64,000 bases of DNA from Chondrilla cf. caribensis (lineage: Eukaryota > Porifera > Demospongiae > Chondrillida > Chondrillidae): contig OZ026546.1 in the NCBI GenBank assembly GCA_964020155.1, forward strand, positions 2,261,400 to 2,325,399. The letters run 5' to 3'. The notes under the pieces were generated by a model that did not search any database, was not told the origin of the DNA, and was given only the letters and a program-made list of their open reading frames with translations. The first letter of the stretch is position 1. The number at the start of each line of letters is the position of its first letter. Of this stretch, positions 25,966 to 37,459 are shown piece after piece. The translations under genes were made by a program, and so were the position numbers.

Positions 25966-28774
25966 AGGTAAACGGGGGTAATTCCGTAATACATTGACTT
26001 TAACGCTGTATAAACCAACGACGCTAGAAGCTACAGGTGGTAAACTTAAACGGGCAGCGCACCTACATGTGTAGAATCAGCGTACCTAGCTGATTTGAGC
26101 CAGTTACTCTTCGTCGTTAATGAATACGGTTTTGAAACACGCTGCCGATTCGAATTGGGGGAATTCCGTAATTTCCGGAACATCCGGAGCGCGTCCTTTT
26201 AGAGCATTGTACAATGGCGAGGAGTAAAAAACGGGTTACAATTGAGGTTACAAGCAGCTTAAAAGTACTAATGATCTACTTTTTGGTGCATGTTGGACAC
26301 TTCCACGATTTCTCTTTGTCTGGCATTCCTGCAAGATCAGCACACCAGTAATGCCACCACCTCCAACAGAAGTCACATCCAATCCAGCATTCTTGATCAC
26401 TACTGCAATCATCATCATACCTTATTCCACATCCCTGACACACTTCTTCATCTGGACATTAAAGGTAGGTTGCACGTATATGAGACAGACTATAAGGCAG
26501 CTTGAGAAAGTAATAATACAAGTACATACCATTATCATCACTTTCCTCTTCAGTATACTTATCTTGGCCCTTCTGTTTTCCCTTTTTTGCCCTTGTGCAC
26601 TTCTTTCTTACTGGCTTATCTCTCTTCTTGTATTCCTCTTCAATTCTTTCATAGACTTCATCTGCTGTCAGTACTTCTCCATACTGCCTAGGCTTTACCT
26701 GACCCTTCTGTCGTTGTCTTGATGGTTTGCCATGTTGTAGAACAGCAGCAAAGTGATCCCGAAGGTATACCTTAAGGGGAGTAAATGGTACTGTTTGGGC
26801 AGTAGAAGTGGTTGACTGTACTTTCTGTGCAGGGCGTTGAGGTGTTGTACTATCATCTGGATGATCTTCTAGTGGAGGCAACAGTGGCAATGAAGGAGAT
26901 AACTTCTCATCATGAATCGCGGATGGATCAAATGGATACAGTCCTGAACCTCGAAATCCTGCTTGCACGTGCTCAGGTGTGAATGCTCTCTGCCAGAGTT
27001 TAGCCAGTAACTCAGCAAAGCATCGTTTTTCAACTTTGGCAGCCTTTGTTTGCAGTCTATACTCCTGCAAGATCTTCTTCCATTCGGATTTCATAGGGCC
27101 AAAAGTACCCACATCCAATGGTTGCAAAATATGTGTGCAGTTAGGTGGCAGACAATAGAGATGTACACCTTTGTCTCGAGCAGATTGTATCAGGTCCAAT
27201 GTGATGTGCGAGTGATGCCCATCAACAAAAAGGACTACTGGACCTGTCTTAAGAAGGTGGCTGACTGCTGGGACAAATAACTTGTTGAACCAAGACAAAA
27301 AATTTGAACCCTCCATCCACCCTGACTCAGAAACACCATAATGGGCTCCAGCAAGACCCTGGGCTAACCAGTCCTTCTTCACATATACCCCCTTGTACAC
27401 TGTAAAAGGAGGTAATGGGCATCCAGAGGCTGAGCCACAAGCAAGGACAGTGATGTAGGACCTGTCTGAGCCTCCAGTTGTTTCATGGACACTTCTTGCA
27501 CCACGTTTGGCTAAGACTTTGTCAGAAGCTGCTGCTAGACAGAACCCTGATTCATCACAATTCCATATGCGCTGTGCATATGAAGAAATGGTACGCCCAC
27601 GCTTAATTAACTTTATTGAATCAAAGAAGGTAGCAACAGCATCAAACCATCCAGCAATGGTTGCTCTGTTAGCTGCTAAGGCTCTCTGTACAGATAGGTG
27701 TTGGGGTTTCCTCTCAGTCAACTGCTTTGCCCACCGTTTCATAAAGCCTTCCCACCAATCTCGTCCTGGATGTTGATCAGGAAATGGATTTGGACGATCT
27801 TTATCTTTGAGGTAATCACACACGACTTCACCAACAATTTGCCTCGTGAGTCCAAAGCCTAACTCCTGTAATACCTGGTTACAGAAATAGAATATTATAG
27901 CTTGATTATGTATTGTACAGTGCAAATTGCAGAAATGTTAGCTTTTATACTGATTTGTATTTGTAGACATAATATCTCTCTATTTGCGAGTATTGTGACA
28001 AGTATACTGTACTACACGCTTATTGTTAGGGGGGAGGGGAAGTATTCTTCAATTGTAGCTTATCCAGTTAATGTTACTTACTTGACATGTCACAACAATT
28101 TCTTGCTCTTCAGCCCTAGTAAGTACTGTAGGACGGCCAGCTCCGATTTTCTGGCTGATTCCTGTGACATGATCATGCAACGTAGTGTAAGGTACCTCAT
28201 ACCTCCTGGAAGCCTGTGCAATGGTAAGTTCCTTGGATTGTACCATCCTAATGGCAACAGCTAAGTTCTCTCTTCTGACATCCTTGGTTCTATCCTGTTT
28301 CGGTTTGTAAGTCCTGGGCATCTTTCAAACTTCCCGCTTGCGATTGACGACAATTAATACAACCCACGCAATTAATTGGGCGCGTATAGAAGCGGCTGGT
28401 ATTTGGCACGAAAATGTTCTCAGTAAATGAAGTTGTGGACTTACAGTAAAGCTGAAGTATGAGGTATAGCAAGCCTGATACTTTAGCTATACAACGGTAA
28501 TACTGATGATCACTGTTGATATACTGCGCCTGAATTCCACCGCATTGTCAATCATCTCATTGTATACGGCGAGCACAACAGCGTAACGATTTCGGCGTTG
28601 TCTTGTACGTAGAGAAGACCGGTAAAATCGGTAGCCGCTGGGCTAACAGCGCACTAGTCAAAGTTGACTAGCAGGTATATTGCAGGACGTCGCTCGGTAC
28701 CTTCGCTCCAGTAAAGTGAGTTAAAATCGAAAATTACGGAATTACCCCAATTACGGAATTACCCCCGTTTACCT
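25966..28774. mobile_element. Intact-looking pogo/Tigger-type DNA transposon, 2,809 bp
   Basis: The ends are perfect inverted repeats beginning AGGTAAACGGGGGTAATTCC, flanked by TA on both sides (25964-25965 and 28775-28776), the target duplication expected for Tc1/mariner/pogo elements. The TIR motif AATTCCGTAAT recurs as a subterminal copy near 26160 on the left, and a tandem copy (ATTACGGAATTACCCC) lies just inside the right end. The paralogous flanks at about 15,213 and 56,137 lack it, so it inserted after the 5' flanks of B, C and the orphan copy had separated, or in C only. Confidence 0.9.
26276..28321 (-). CDS. pogo/Tigger-type transposase with C-terminal PHD finger
   Basis: Three exons: 28321-28082, 27874-26530, 26451-26276; 586 aa. 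Exon 1 encodes a psq-type helix-turn-helix (TIAQASRRYEVPYTTLHDHV). Exon 2 begins VLQELGFGLTRQ, includes a CENP-B-like helix-turn-helix (PGRDWWEGFMKRW), and carries the DDE catalytic core: NCDESGF, VVLFVDGHHSHIT and LPPNCTHILQPLDVGTFGP supply the three Asp. A basic linker follows (KRDKPVRKKCTRAKKGK). The DNA reads straight through the exon 2 donor (G/GTATGT), but splicing phase 1 into exon 3 adds a Cys/His-rich end: VCQGCG, CDFCWRWWHYWC, KCPTCTKK, a PHD-type zinc finger. All junctions are in phase and I see no stop, so it may be recently active. It sits between perfect terminal inverted repeats. Confidence 0.85.
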
Positions 28775-28819
28775 TATTAGGACTTATATATGGAAGTTGA
28801 AAATGACTGTTTCTCATTG

Positions 28820-29079
28820 TTTATTTTGCAGGGCAAGACCATGCTTAGGTACAGTGTCTCTATAGCGCATAATATGCGCGGAATTTTAATAAATGTAAGA
28901 AAAATATGGCTGACGCGTCTTATACCAGTGACCCCTGACGGAGGTACGTACGTTTTTGTTATCTATGGTAACACAAACGAATTGAAGTGCTCAAGTTTTA
29001 GAATATTAATATTTTAAGACAATTATAAAATCGATTAGTGCACGTGTGTTATTTTTTGTGGGGTTCCAGGATATTCAAG
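28820..29079 (+). promoter_or_regulatory. Candidate promoter and non-coding first exon of C
   Basis: Second copy of the element described for B. The donor GATATTCAAG/GTGAGTC ends at 29079 and the matching acceptor is just before 30997. The pogo element ends 45 bp upstream and could bring or disrupt promoter sequence. Confidence 0.35.
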
Positions 29080-31167
29080 GTGAGTCATCGATGACAAATT
29101 TGTATAGATATATAGGTGCAGTAGAAATTACGAAGAACTGTTACTGGGTTAAAACAGTACATTATCCCTATATGTGTAATGTATGTACGTAGCATGTTTA
29201 TTCAAATTGACCTTTTTGGACGTGTTCATCATAGTAACAGTAAGTCAGAGTAGATGTTTGAGGGTATCTACTACATGGGGTCTTAGATTCTGGTACGCTA
29301 TTCCTGTTCTATTTTCTTTGGGGGCGGGATCTTTAGTGTGAAGTGAGTGTTCTTAGGATGTTGATTCGATTGAAGGTCGTCTTGATCTGTAAGGGTGCAA
29401 GAATTCGTCTAATGGCTTCTGAGGTACGTGTTCTTTACATAGGAGATGGTAACAAGGGTGGTGTTTGATGAGGTGTTGTCTTGACTGGGTTGGGGAGTGG
29501 GTTTGGGTGGATATTTGATTGAGTACCTAGGGTATCTGTCCTTCAGGGCCTGGTGACTTTAAATTTCTTTCTTATTCAGTAAAGATAGGGAGTGAAGGGG
29601 GTAGGTTCTGAGCTTGATTTTTTAAGGTTCGTACTACAACTAGCTTGTGGGCAACAGGATCGTTGGATTGGAAATCGTGGTATTTATCTCTATAATTAAG
29701 TGTGCTTTCTGTACACTGTGGTGGCTAAAGTCTTGTCAAGTCCTCAGGAGATGAGTACATCTAGGACTTCATCTTAGTAGTTCTACATACCTAATGTGTA
29801 ATATATGTACCCTAGCTACATAGCAGTACTTTGGTATGATAGTCAGTTATGTTTGTATCTTTACATAATGTAATACAGTGTGACATGGTATAGGGTTGAA
29901 CCCCTAACTACTTTTTTGTGATCGACCATGCTTCCAAAAATTTACGTAACATAGCATCATCTGGAGAAGTGCACATGACTGAATCACAAATGTATTCTTC
30001 CTGGTTCAATATACACCTACGTAGCCTTACATACTTTATTTTACAGTTCTATCCAATCCATTATCCAAGATATATCTTCCACTACTTTACAGAGTTGACT
30101 CCTTTGAGTCCTTTGTTTTGTGTTGATTGTCCTCGTGTTGGAGTCACCTTGGTAGTGGGGTCAACTTAGGATCTTCGTTGGAATGCACCTATTGTCCCAA
30201 GTTGACTCATTCTTAGAGTCCACTCCTTCTTCCAAGTTGGCTCTTTTCTTAGAGTCCACTCTTTTTGTCAAGTTAGTACCAAACCGACTCCATTGTTAGA
30301 GTCCTACATGCCTATACACCACATAAAATTGTCTTCTAGTTGACAAATGCAAGGTGACTTATGGGTTAGGGTTAGCTACGTATTTTATCATTATCAAATA
30401 TCAAATTATTTTTGACATTAAAAAAACTATTGATTCGTATACACATGGTGACCTATATTGAAGTAATGGGTGGTAAACTCTAAGTTACGTGTATAGAGTA
30501 CAATCAGAATCAGCTACTTAATCCTTATCCAAATACTGCATATCATTCTGCATCAGAACTCTGACATGATAATCATTTAATAGGTGTTCGTTTGTCGTCT
30601 TGACATTAATTCACTCTTGTATACATAAACAACTCATTCATTTGGTTGTGCAAGTCCTAGTGCAAACTTGGTACCAGGTACAAGTGTTATCAACTGGCAA
30701 TTATATGCTATCAGAGTAAATTTGGTACAGAACAACCTGGTCTCAGGTCTTTCACATATGAGAGATCAAGGCTGTATCAGCACATAGTGAATATTTTCTT
30801 GAGCTAACAATTTATAGGATAAGAATTAAGGGTCAATTTCAATTCCTTTCTGTCTAAATTTTGATACTTCTAGTCAAGTGGATAAATTATTTGTGCATGC
30901 AATCCAGGACTAGCCCTTTTACTCCAAACTTGATCCCTTTGTATATTTCTACATTTTGTAACTATACAGAACTTTGTCAATATTGTGTTGTCACAGAGGT
31001 TGACATACATACAAATACTGTACATATTTATTTACTGTATGATATTGCAACACAATATGGCACACATTCATGTTATATTATGTCAGACATTTAATACTGT
31101 TGCGTGTTATCATAGATGTAGGATTTGAATAGTGATATACGTGGATGAAAATTATCACGCCAGAATT

Positions 31168-33188
31168 ATGAAGATCTCAGTATACAGCCTACCAATTCTT
31201 GGTCACCTTTTTCTACTGTTTCTACAGCTTTCTTCTTCAGTACAAGGTACATATACATATCTATGTATCTGTAAATTTTCATTATATGTAGTTAATGTAT
31301 AGATATTTTTAGTACATGTTCCATTTAATATTAAATGCAAAAAAAATATGGAATGGTCACCTCAAGTGAATATTTTCCCAGAAATCTGAAGATCCTGATG
31401 AGCTTTGTCTAATCTCTTAGTAGATTATACTGTGGGTAGATACTTAGAATGGAATAGTAAGGGTATAATAGAGTAATATTATAGGACTTGTCACCCTCCA
31501 AACATTCCCATCCATTTGGACTCAATCTCTCAATTCTCATCAATCGGAATCAAACTACAAATTGAATCATATGAATTTGATTATTACATTACATTAAATT
31601 TGTATTACACTCTTTCAAATGTGAACCTGTCAACTTTTCCTGGTTCTGGAGGTGTTTCATTATCACTTCAGTTCCTCTTTAGTGATGTACAGTGATATGT
31701 ACTACATTTATGTTATGCTATCAATAATATTTTCTGTTGCCCTGTACTCAGGACAAACAGCAATGCTGACTGGTACCAACTTTGCCAGTGGTAGTGGATT
31801 CTGTTTCGGAGATCAACAACTGAAAGAGGGACCTCCATTCATATCATGTACACATTCAGGATTCAGTGGAACAGTTGCTTCTCTTTCCACATTTTGGACC
31901 TTTGATGGTGGTTCAACATTCCTTAATGAGGCTTCTGTGGACAGCATGTTTGCCGGACGTATTGATGCTGTGAACATGGAACCAGTGGAAGGACGACTGA
32001 ACATTCTCAATGTTACTAACTTGGGAGTGTCCTCTGTTGCCTGTAGGATAACAGCGTCAGCTGCTAATGGTGACTTCTTAGGGCAAACACCACCATCAAC
32101 AGCAGAAAGCATCTCTGTTGTCAATAGTAAGTGAAAAAGATGTTGTTTTAACCATGTCGATAAGGAACACTGAGATACGTGATAATAATCATTGTTTTTG
32201 TTATATGATATTAAAATTGACAGTGTATAAGTACATTGTTTTCTTATTTTTAATGTAATTGAGGTAATATTTCATTAGTAATAACTACACATCAAGCTGT
32301 GTAGCATTTACGCAGCCTTTCCATTCAGTCAAGGTTATCTCATTATCAACATGCAAATACATTCCTCTAGTAGATGTATTAGTATTCATGTGCCTTAAAC
32401 ATCACTTGTCTATACCCTAACCTATCATTGACAAGACTATAGGTTTGCTTGAGTGTTTTATTCCTAATAATCAGGCACATTTATGTCATGTACTTATATT
32501 AATAAATTTCACTTTGTTCTTATACCTATTTTGCATTCAATATAGTCATGGAGGGTATGGGATTTATGGTTATTTCCTGTCTTTATGCCCTTAACATAGG
32601 CTATCATGTATTGCCTATAGTGATAGGGATTTAAGGTTTTGTAGAGGAAGGATCCATACAGCTTGTTGTTAATCATAATATTACGTTTGAACCTAATGAA
32701 ATAGGCATGCACATTTTGTGGTCTATCTTGAAGAGGGGTTATATGGAACCAAAGGAATCCATCTGTATTCACCATTGACATGATAATGTATTTTTGTAGT
32801 GAGTATGTTAGCATGGTGGTATATTCTGATCAGAAGATGTTGGATACTGAGAGATTATGCATTATCATATTGCTGATTGTGCTAAAATGGAGCTCGCAGA
32901 TTGTGAATCTCTTTAATCTTCAATTCGAATGACACTACATTTATTGCCAGGCAGAGCCATGATAGTGATATTTGTCTAATGTCGTTTTGTTAATTTTATC
33001 TGAATCCTCTAATGTTTGCCTGATTTGTCATTTTCTCAGTGTCATTTTAAGATGTTAATGTCAAAATACTTTACGAGCACTCAGACATAGAACAGGCACA
33101 CACATGCATATGCATACACACACACGCACTACACACACGTGCACACATACTACACACACAAACACACACACGCACACACACAACTCAC

Positions 33189-33257
<69 letters not shown>

Positions 33258-33343
33258 AACACGCACACACACACACACACACACTACACACACATGCACA
33301 CATACTACACACACAAACACACACACGCAAACACACAACTCAC

Positions 33344-33422
<79 letters not shown>

Positions 33423-34536
33423 CACACACATGCACACATACTACACACACAAACACACACACACACACACACAACTCACAACACACAACCCTTATAGAAT
33501 GTTTTTCTTAATACGTACATCCCTCACTAGTTACTGTAATGCTATATACTGTTTTATTATACTCATCCCATCTATAATAATTTATGAATGTCAATAAAGG
33601 TATACATCATACTATCCCTCTTATACTGCAGTTGTTCCAGCACCAAGAGTAACCAGTGGTGGTGTATCACATACAACTGTTGACATTTTACTGATGAGAC
33701 CAAATGGACTATGTGAAGGGCTCAGTGACAATCCAATTACCTACATGATTGAAGTGTTCAGTGATAATGTCCCGATCACAACAAGGAATGTGACTTCCAC
33801 AGGAGCTACCACTAACTATACCATATCTGATCTCACAAGTATGACAATGTATACTGTGAATGTCACAGCTGTGATGAATGTGGTCAGTCAGAGCTCAACA
33901 GCAATGTTTGGTTTCACAACATTAGGTGGTAGGTTGTCTGCAGTGTATGCACTGTACTTGAGTATCAGCTCACTTGTTGTATATTGACAAAGTCTCTCTC
34001 AATTTGCTAGATGTTAACGAATGTGAGACTGACCCCCCTCCATGTGGTCAGATATGTAGAAATACACTTGGTAGTTTCATCTGCAGTTGTGTTTCGGGCT
34101 ACACCTTATCAGAGGATGGTTTGACCTGCAATAGAGAACAAGGTACAGTAGTATTGTGTATACTTTGTTATCTGTAGTATATGAAAATGCTAATATTTAA
34201 TGTGATGTGATATTTTAATGTATTGTAGGTTATAATGCTATACTGTTAATTGGAATTTAAACCATTTCTTCTCTTATCCTATCAGGATTATCAGGATATT
34301 CGTACAGTGTTCCTGTTGGGATATCCGTTGCTGTCACCTTCACAGTGACATCAGTAGTATCCTCATCAGTGACTGCTGTTGTCATGTACCTTGTATGTAT
34401 CAGGAAGAAGAGGAGTGGAGTAGTCAAGGACACAGGAACTGGTGGAGATATCTACGAAGATCCTGATAGAAGTGGTAATATTAAAATGGATCCCTCACCA
34501 GCTTATCATACTGTAGCTTCAGTTAATGTTCATTAG
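31168..34536 (+). CDS. Receptor C: Ig-FN3-EGF single-pass membrane protein
   Basis: Predicted exons: 31168-31246, 31752-32126, 33632-33925, 34011-34142, 34286-34536; 376 aa. This is the most compact copy. Order: signal peptide ([15 protein letters not shown]), Ig-like domain, FN3, EGF ([16 protein letters not shown]), then one exon with stalk, membrane span ending CIRKKRSG and a tail with IYEDP and SPAYHTV. It is the sister of B in exon layout, EGF type and flanks. The FN3 begins [10 protein letters not shown] where the others have VPAPGV. The intron before FN3 carries about 400 bp of CA repeat. The last exon is 24 bases shorter than in B, lacking eight codons of the stalk. Signal exon acceptor at 30996/30997. 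Confidence 0.82.
33095..33488. repeat. Compound CA minisatellite before FN3 exon of C
   Basis: Long pure CA runs alternate with a higher-order unit (ACTACACACACATGCACACATACTACACACACAAACAC, in pieces) that occurs three times. It is therefore a microsatellite embedded in a repeat of more than 100 bp. Likely length-variable between individuals. Confidence 0.85.
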
Positions 34537-36252
34537 TCTAAGAATTAATTTTGTTGACATTCTTTAAAGAACAATAAAAGGTTACATGAAACTAATTTAC
34601 TAATCCTGTAAAAGTGATGTGAGACTTTCTACATACATGTCTTGTGTATTATCCAATGCTTGATTATTACATAGTCGGTGATTATTTGTGAGCTCCTGCT
34701 AGCTTTATATTCATAATTATAAGATCACTTGGATAGGTGCAGAATATTGGAGGTATATTATATAAAAATATTTGCGCGGTACATACTCCCTTTTTATAAT
34801 GAGTTATATCCAAAAAAATAATATTAAATGGTGTATACGTGCATGTTGTATTTGAAGTCTAATTAATTTAAGTAATAAATGACTATATAATAGCAAATAA
34901 AACATTATCGTGCACATAATATTATGTAAATCATGCACAAATGAAACTGTTGGTTTGCTACACAATGAATTCTGGTATATAAAAGTTTGTATAATAATAT
35001 TATATGTTTGCATTTACAAAGCACCTCACTTGTCAAGTTAGTTTTTTGGCATGTACATATTATGATCACACTCATCCATATTCTCTCTGCCTTAATGAAT
35101 TGAAAGCTAAATTGAGAACTTAATGTACTTAAAATTTTAAATTGTTGTTCATAGTATTGTTGTTGTTGGTACCATATTAGACTATATCTGATACTGTATT
35201 CTAAGATAATTATTCCCATGGTATTAAAATGGTATGGAATATGCCAAAGAGCTGGAGGTGGTGCGATAGTATGACATAATTCGAAATTGTAGGAAATAGC
35301 ATGATATTATACAGCATTAGTAGCAGTAACTCTACTGGCAGAATTTGAGAGTGGCACTTTATAGAGGAGCATCCAAAGGGGCTGGGAGTACTGTACTTTC
35401 TATTTTCTTATGTACATACTTACTCAGCGTGCAATTAATGAGATATCATACAATACACCAATGTCATAGTGTAAGCCTGTGTAAGCCTGTTATGAGTGTT
35501 CTAAGTTCACTTGCTGCATAGTATAGTCTAAAACATTGAGTGTTCACTCACAATTACTGTGATTTCTTGTCGTTATGGAAATGATAAGTAAAATTGAACT
35601 ATCAATGGGGTATACTTACTCATTTAGTTGTAGTTTGTGAATGTAAGTATATATATATATATATATATATATATGCAAGCTATATATCAGAGCTATAATA
35701 TTTTCATTTGTGCCATTTAGTACTAGTAATGTGCAATGCACAGTAGTTGGCAGTGACACCGAAAGATATATATAAGTTATTTCTGTCATTTTATTTTAGA
35801 GTATCATCATATATCATATTATATCTATACTGTATGTTGGGATTCCAGATCCACTGTCAGCAAAGGTGCTGTTATCCTGGCCTATGTAGCTGTAATAATA
35901 TATAATAATAATAATGATATATTTATAATAAATGAATTTTTTTTCCATATGAAGAATGTGTAATAGTATCATAGAGTGCAATAGTACTCTATATGTAGGG
36001 ATGATGTGGGGGAAAAAATGGCGACCTATATCACGAAGACATTACTGCTTTGCAAAATTATCATCTATGAGCAGTATGCAATTGCACAAGCGATAATAAG
36101 TGCATATGTACTAAGTTTCATGAAATTATTATGCACACACCATAATAAGAATACTCATGACTGAAGCTAAAAGTTGTAATTGTCACAGCATTTCCTATTT
36201 TACAATCAAAAATCAAGTTTCTGAACACCATATTGTGTTTATGTAAACACTA
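34537..36252. other. Spacer between convergent genes C and E, no gene seen
   Basis: AT-rich. Pieces near 35,230-35,440 resemble the 3' flank of gene B near 24,900-25,080 (GCTGGGAGTACTGTAC, CTTACTCAG), supporting common descent of the B and C 3' sides. C and E point toward each other across it. Confidence 0.5.
35648..35674. repeat. TA microsatellite
   Basis: About thirteen TA units in the spacer after gene C. Confidence 0.9.
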
Positions 36253-37029
36253 TTACTTATTGTACATACACTGAAGGTACAGGCTCGAGGGATCCATTGT
36301 AATATTATCACTTCTATCAGGATCTTCATTGATATCTCCACCAGTTCCTGTGACTACTCCACTTCTCTTAATCCTGATACACACAAAGTACAGGACTTTG
36401 ATACAATAGTATAGCACTGCAGGAAATTACACATTAAAAAACAGATTTGGTGTCACAATCTAAATAAATAGCTCAAAATGGTTGAGGGTAAGGCACAGCG
36501 ATCAATATTCATTCAGTCATTATACAGCTTGTAGTGCAGTATGTATGCATTTTGTGAAATGTTTGTTTTTGATGCTCACATTGTAAGCATTGCTGTAATT
36601 GAATTATAAATTTGCAACTTGGCTACAAACATGATTGCTATAGCATACTGTTTGTTTCAACGGCAATTGTACTGGGATAGTAAGGTTTGTAAAATGATAA
36701 ACTTTCATCCAACTGATATCATCAAATGTCATGCTAACCTTTTCAGATAGATACTAGTTAGTTGTTGGGCAATGAAAACAAAGCAAAAGGATGATCCTAC
36801 ATATTCTTGGCAACAGTGAGCATGCATGTGGGTCGCAACCCCAAACTGGATACCCACTAGTCTGGTGTGCTAGACATCAACCTCTCATTACCGTGCGTGG
36901 GCGCGGTAGAGAGAGGGAGAGGTATAGCAACTATTGTCAATTTCACACCTCGGCTCAACCAATGAAATCGCCAGCAACTGAAATGACACCGCCAGTAATT
37001 GACACTAGCCGCTCCGCGGGCGTTTAAAG

Positions 37030-37330
37030 AATAGGCATGTGGAAGAGTGTGTAGACGACGGCTGGCCTTGGAGTTACCTTCTTGCTGGCTGGAGATATCC
37101 CGGTACCTCTGAAAGAGAGCGACAGTATACGCTGACAGCGCTGATCAACGAGCTGTACAATTCTGCTTCTTGTAGCAGCCATCTCTGTCTCCAGCCTCTC
37201 CACTTTCGCAGCCTGATCACTGTAACGCTTGGAAAAACTATGATAATAGCGTTGCTTGGCAGTTTCAGAGAAATCTGGCTGATTTCGTTCAGTTTTCGCA
37301 CTAGAACGGTGAGTGCGAACGCTTCAGCGA
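37030..37330 (-). other. Possible coding exon in a GC-rich island, unknown
   Basis: A minus-strand frame without a long ATG start reads NQPDFSETAKQRYYHSFSK then RYSDQAAKVERLETEMAA and TRSRIVQLVDQ. It has the charged, heptad-like look of a coiled coil. The frame is open for about 100 codons in an unusually GC-rich stretch (about 36,880-37,450), whereas the surrounding DNA is AT-rich. Splice sites are uncertain: GTAACT follows SPASKK, and CTAG precedes TGCGAAAAC. It could be a first exon with its promoter, or chance. No family recognised. Confidence 0.25.
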
Positions 37331-37459
37331 CCCTTCTCCTTTCTTGAGCGGAACGTCAGCGGGAGCGCAGACGCAGCGTGCTGTTTCTAAGTGACTAGCC
37401 TCTAATCCATGCGCCATCCGTGTTGTGTCCCTCAAGAAAGGAGATGTTATGCTTTTCGA

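Larger units (their letters stand above)
25640..31246 (+). repeat. Third B-type 5' flank, leading into gene C
   Basis: Matches 14,890-17,740 and 56,007-58,503 once the 2.8-kb pogo element is removed. Shared landmarks are TATGCAACCTTACTCAG, the GTGAGTC donor, the GTGCACATGACTGAATCAC stretch and the GAGTCC-rich minisatellite. It joins directly to the signal-peptide exon of C. Confidence 0.8.

Noticed and set aside
26351..26722. 123-codon hydrophobic plus frame
   Set aside because: It lies opposite the transposase C-terminal part and its intron, and is a shadow of it.
33061..33511. Long open frames of Thr-His or Cys-Val on both strands
   Set aside because: They are translations of CA repeats and have no other content.
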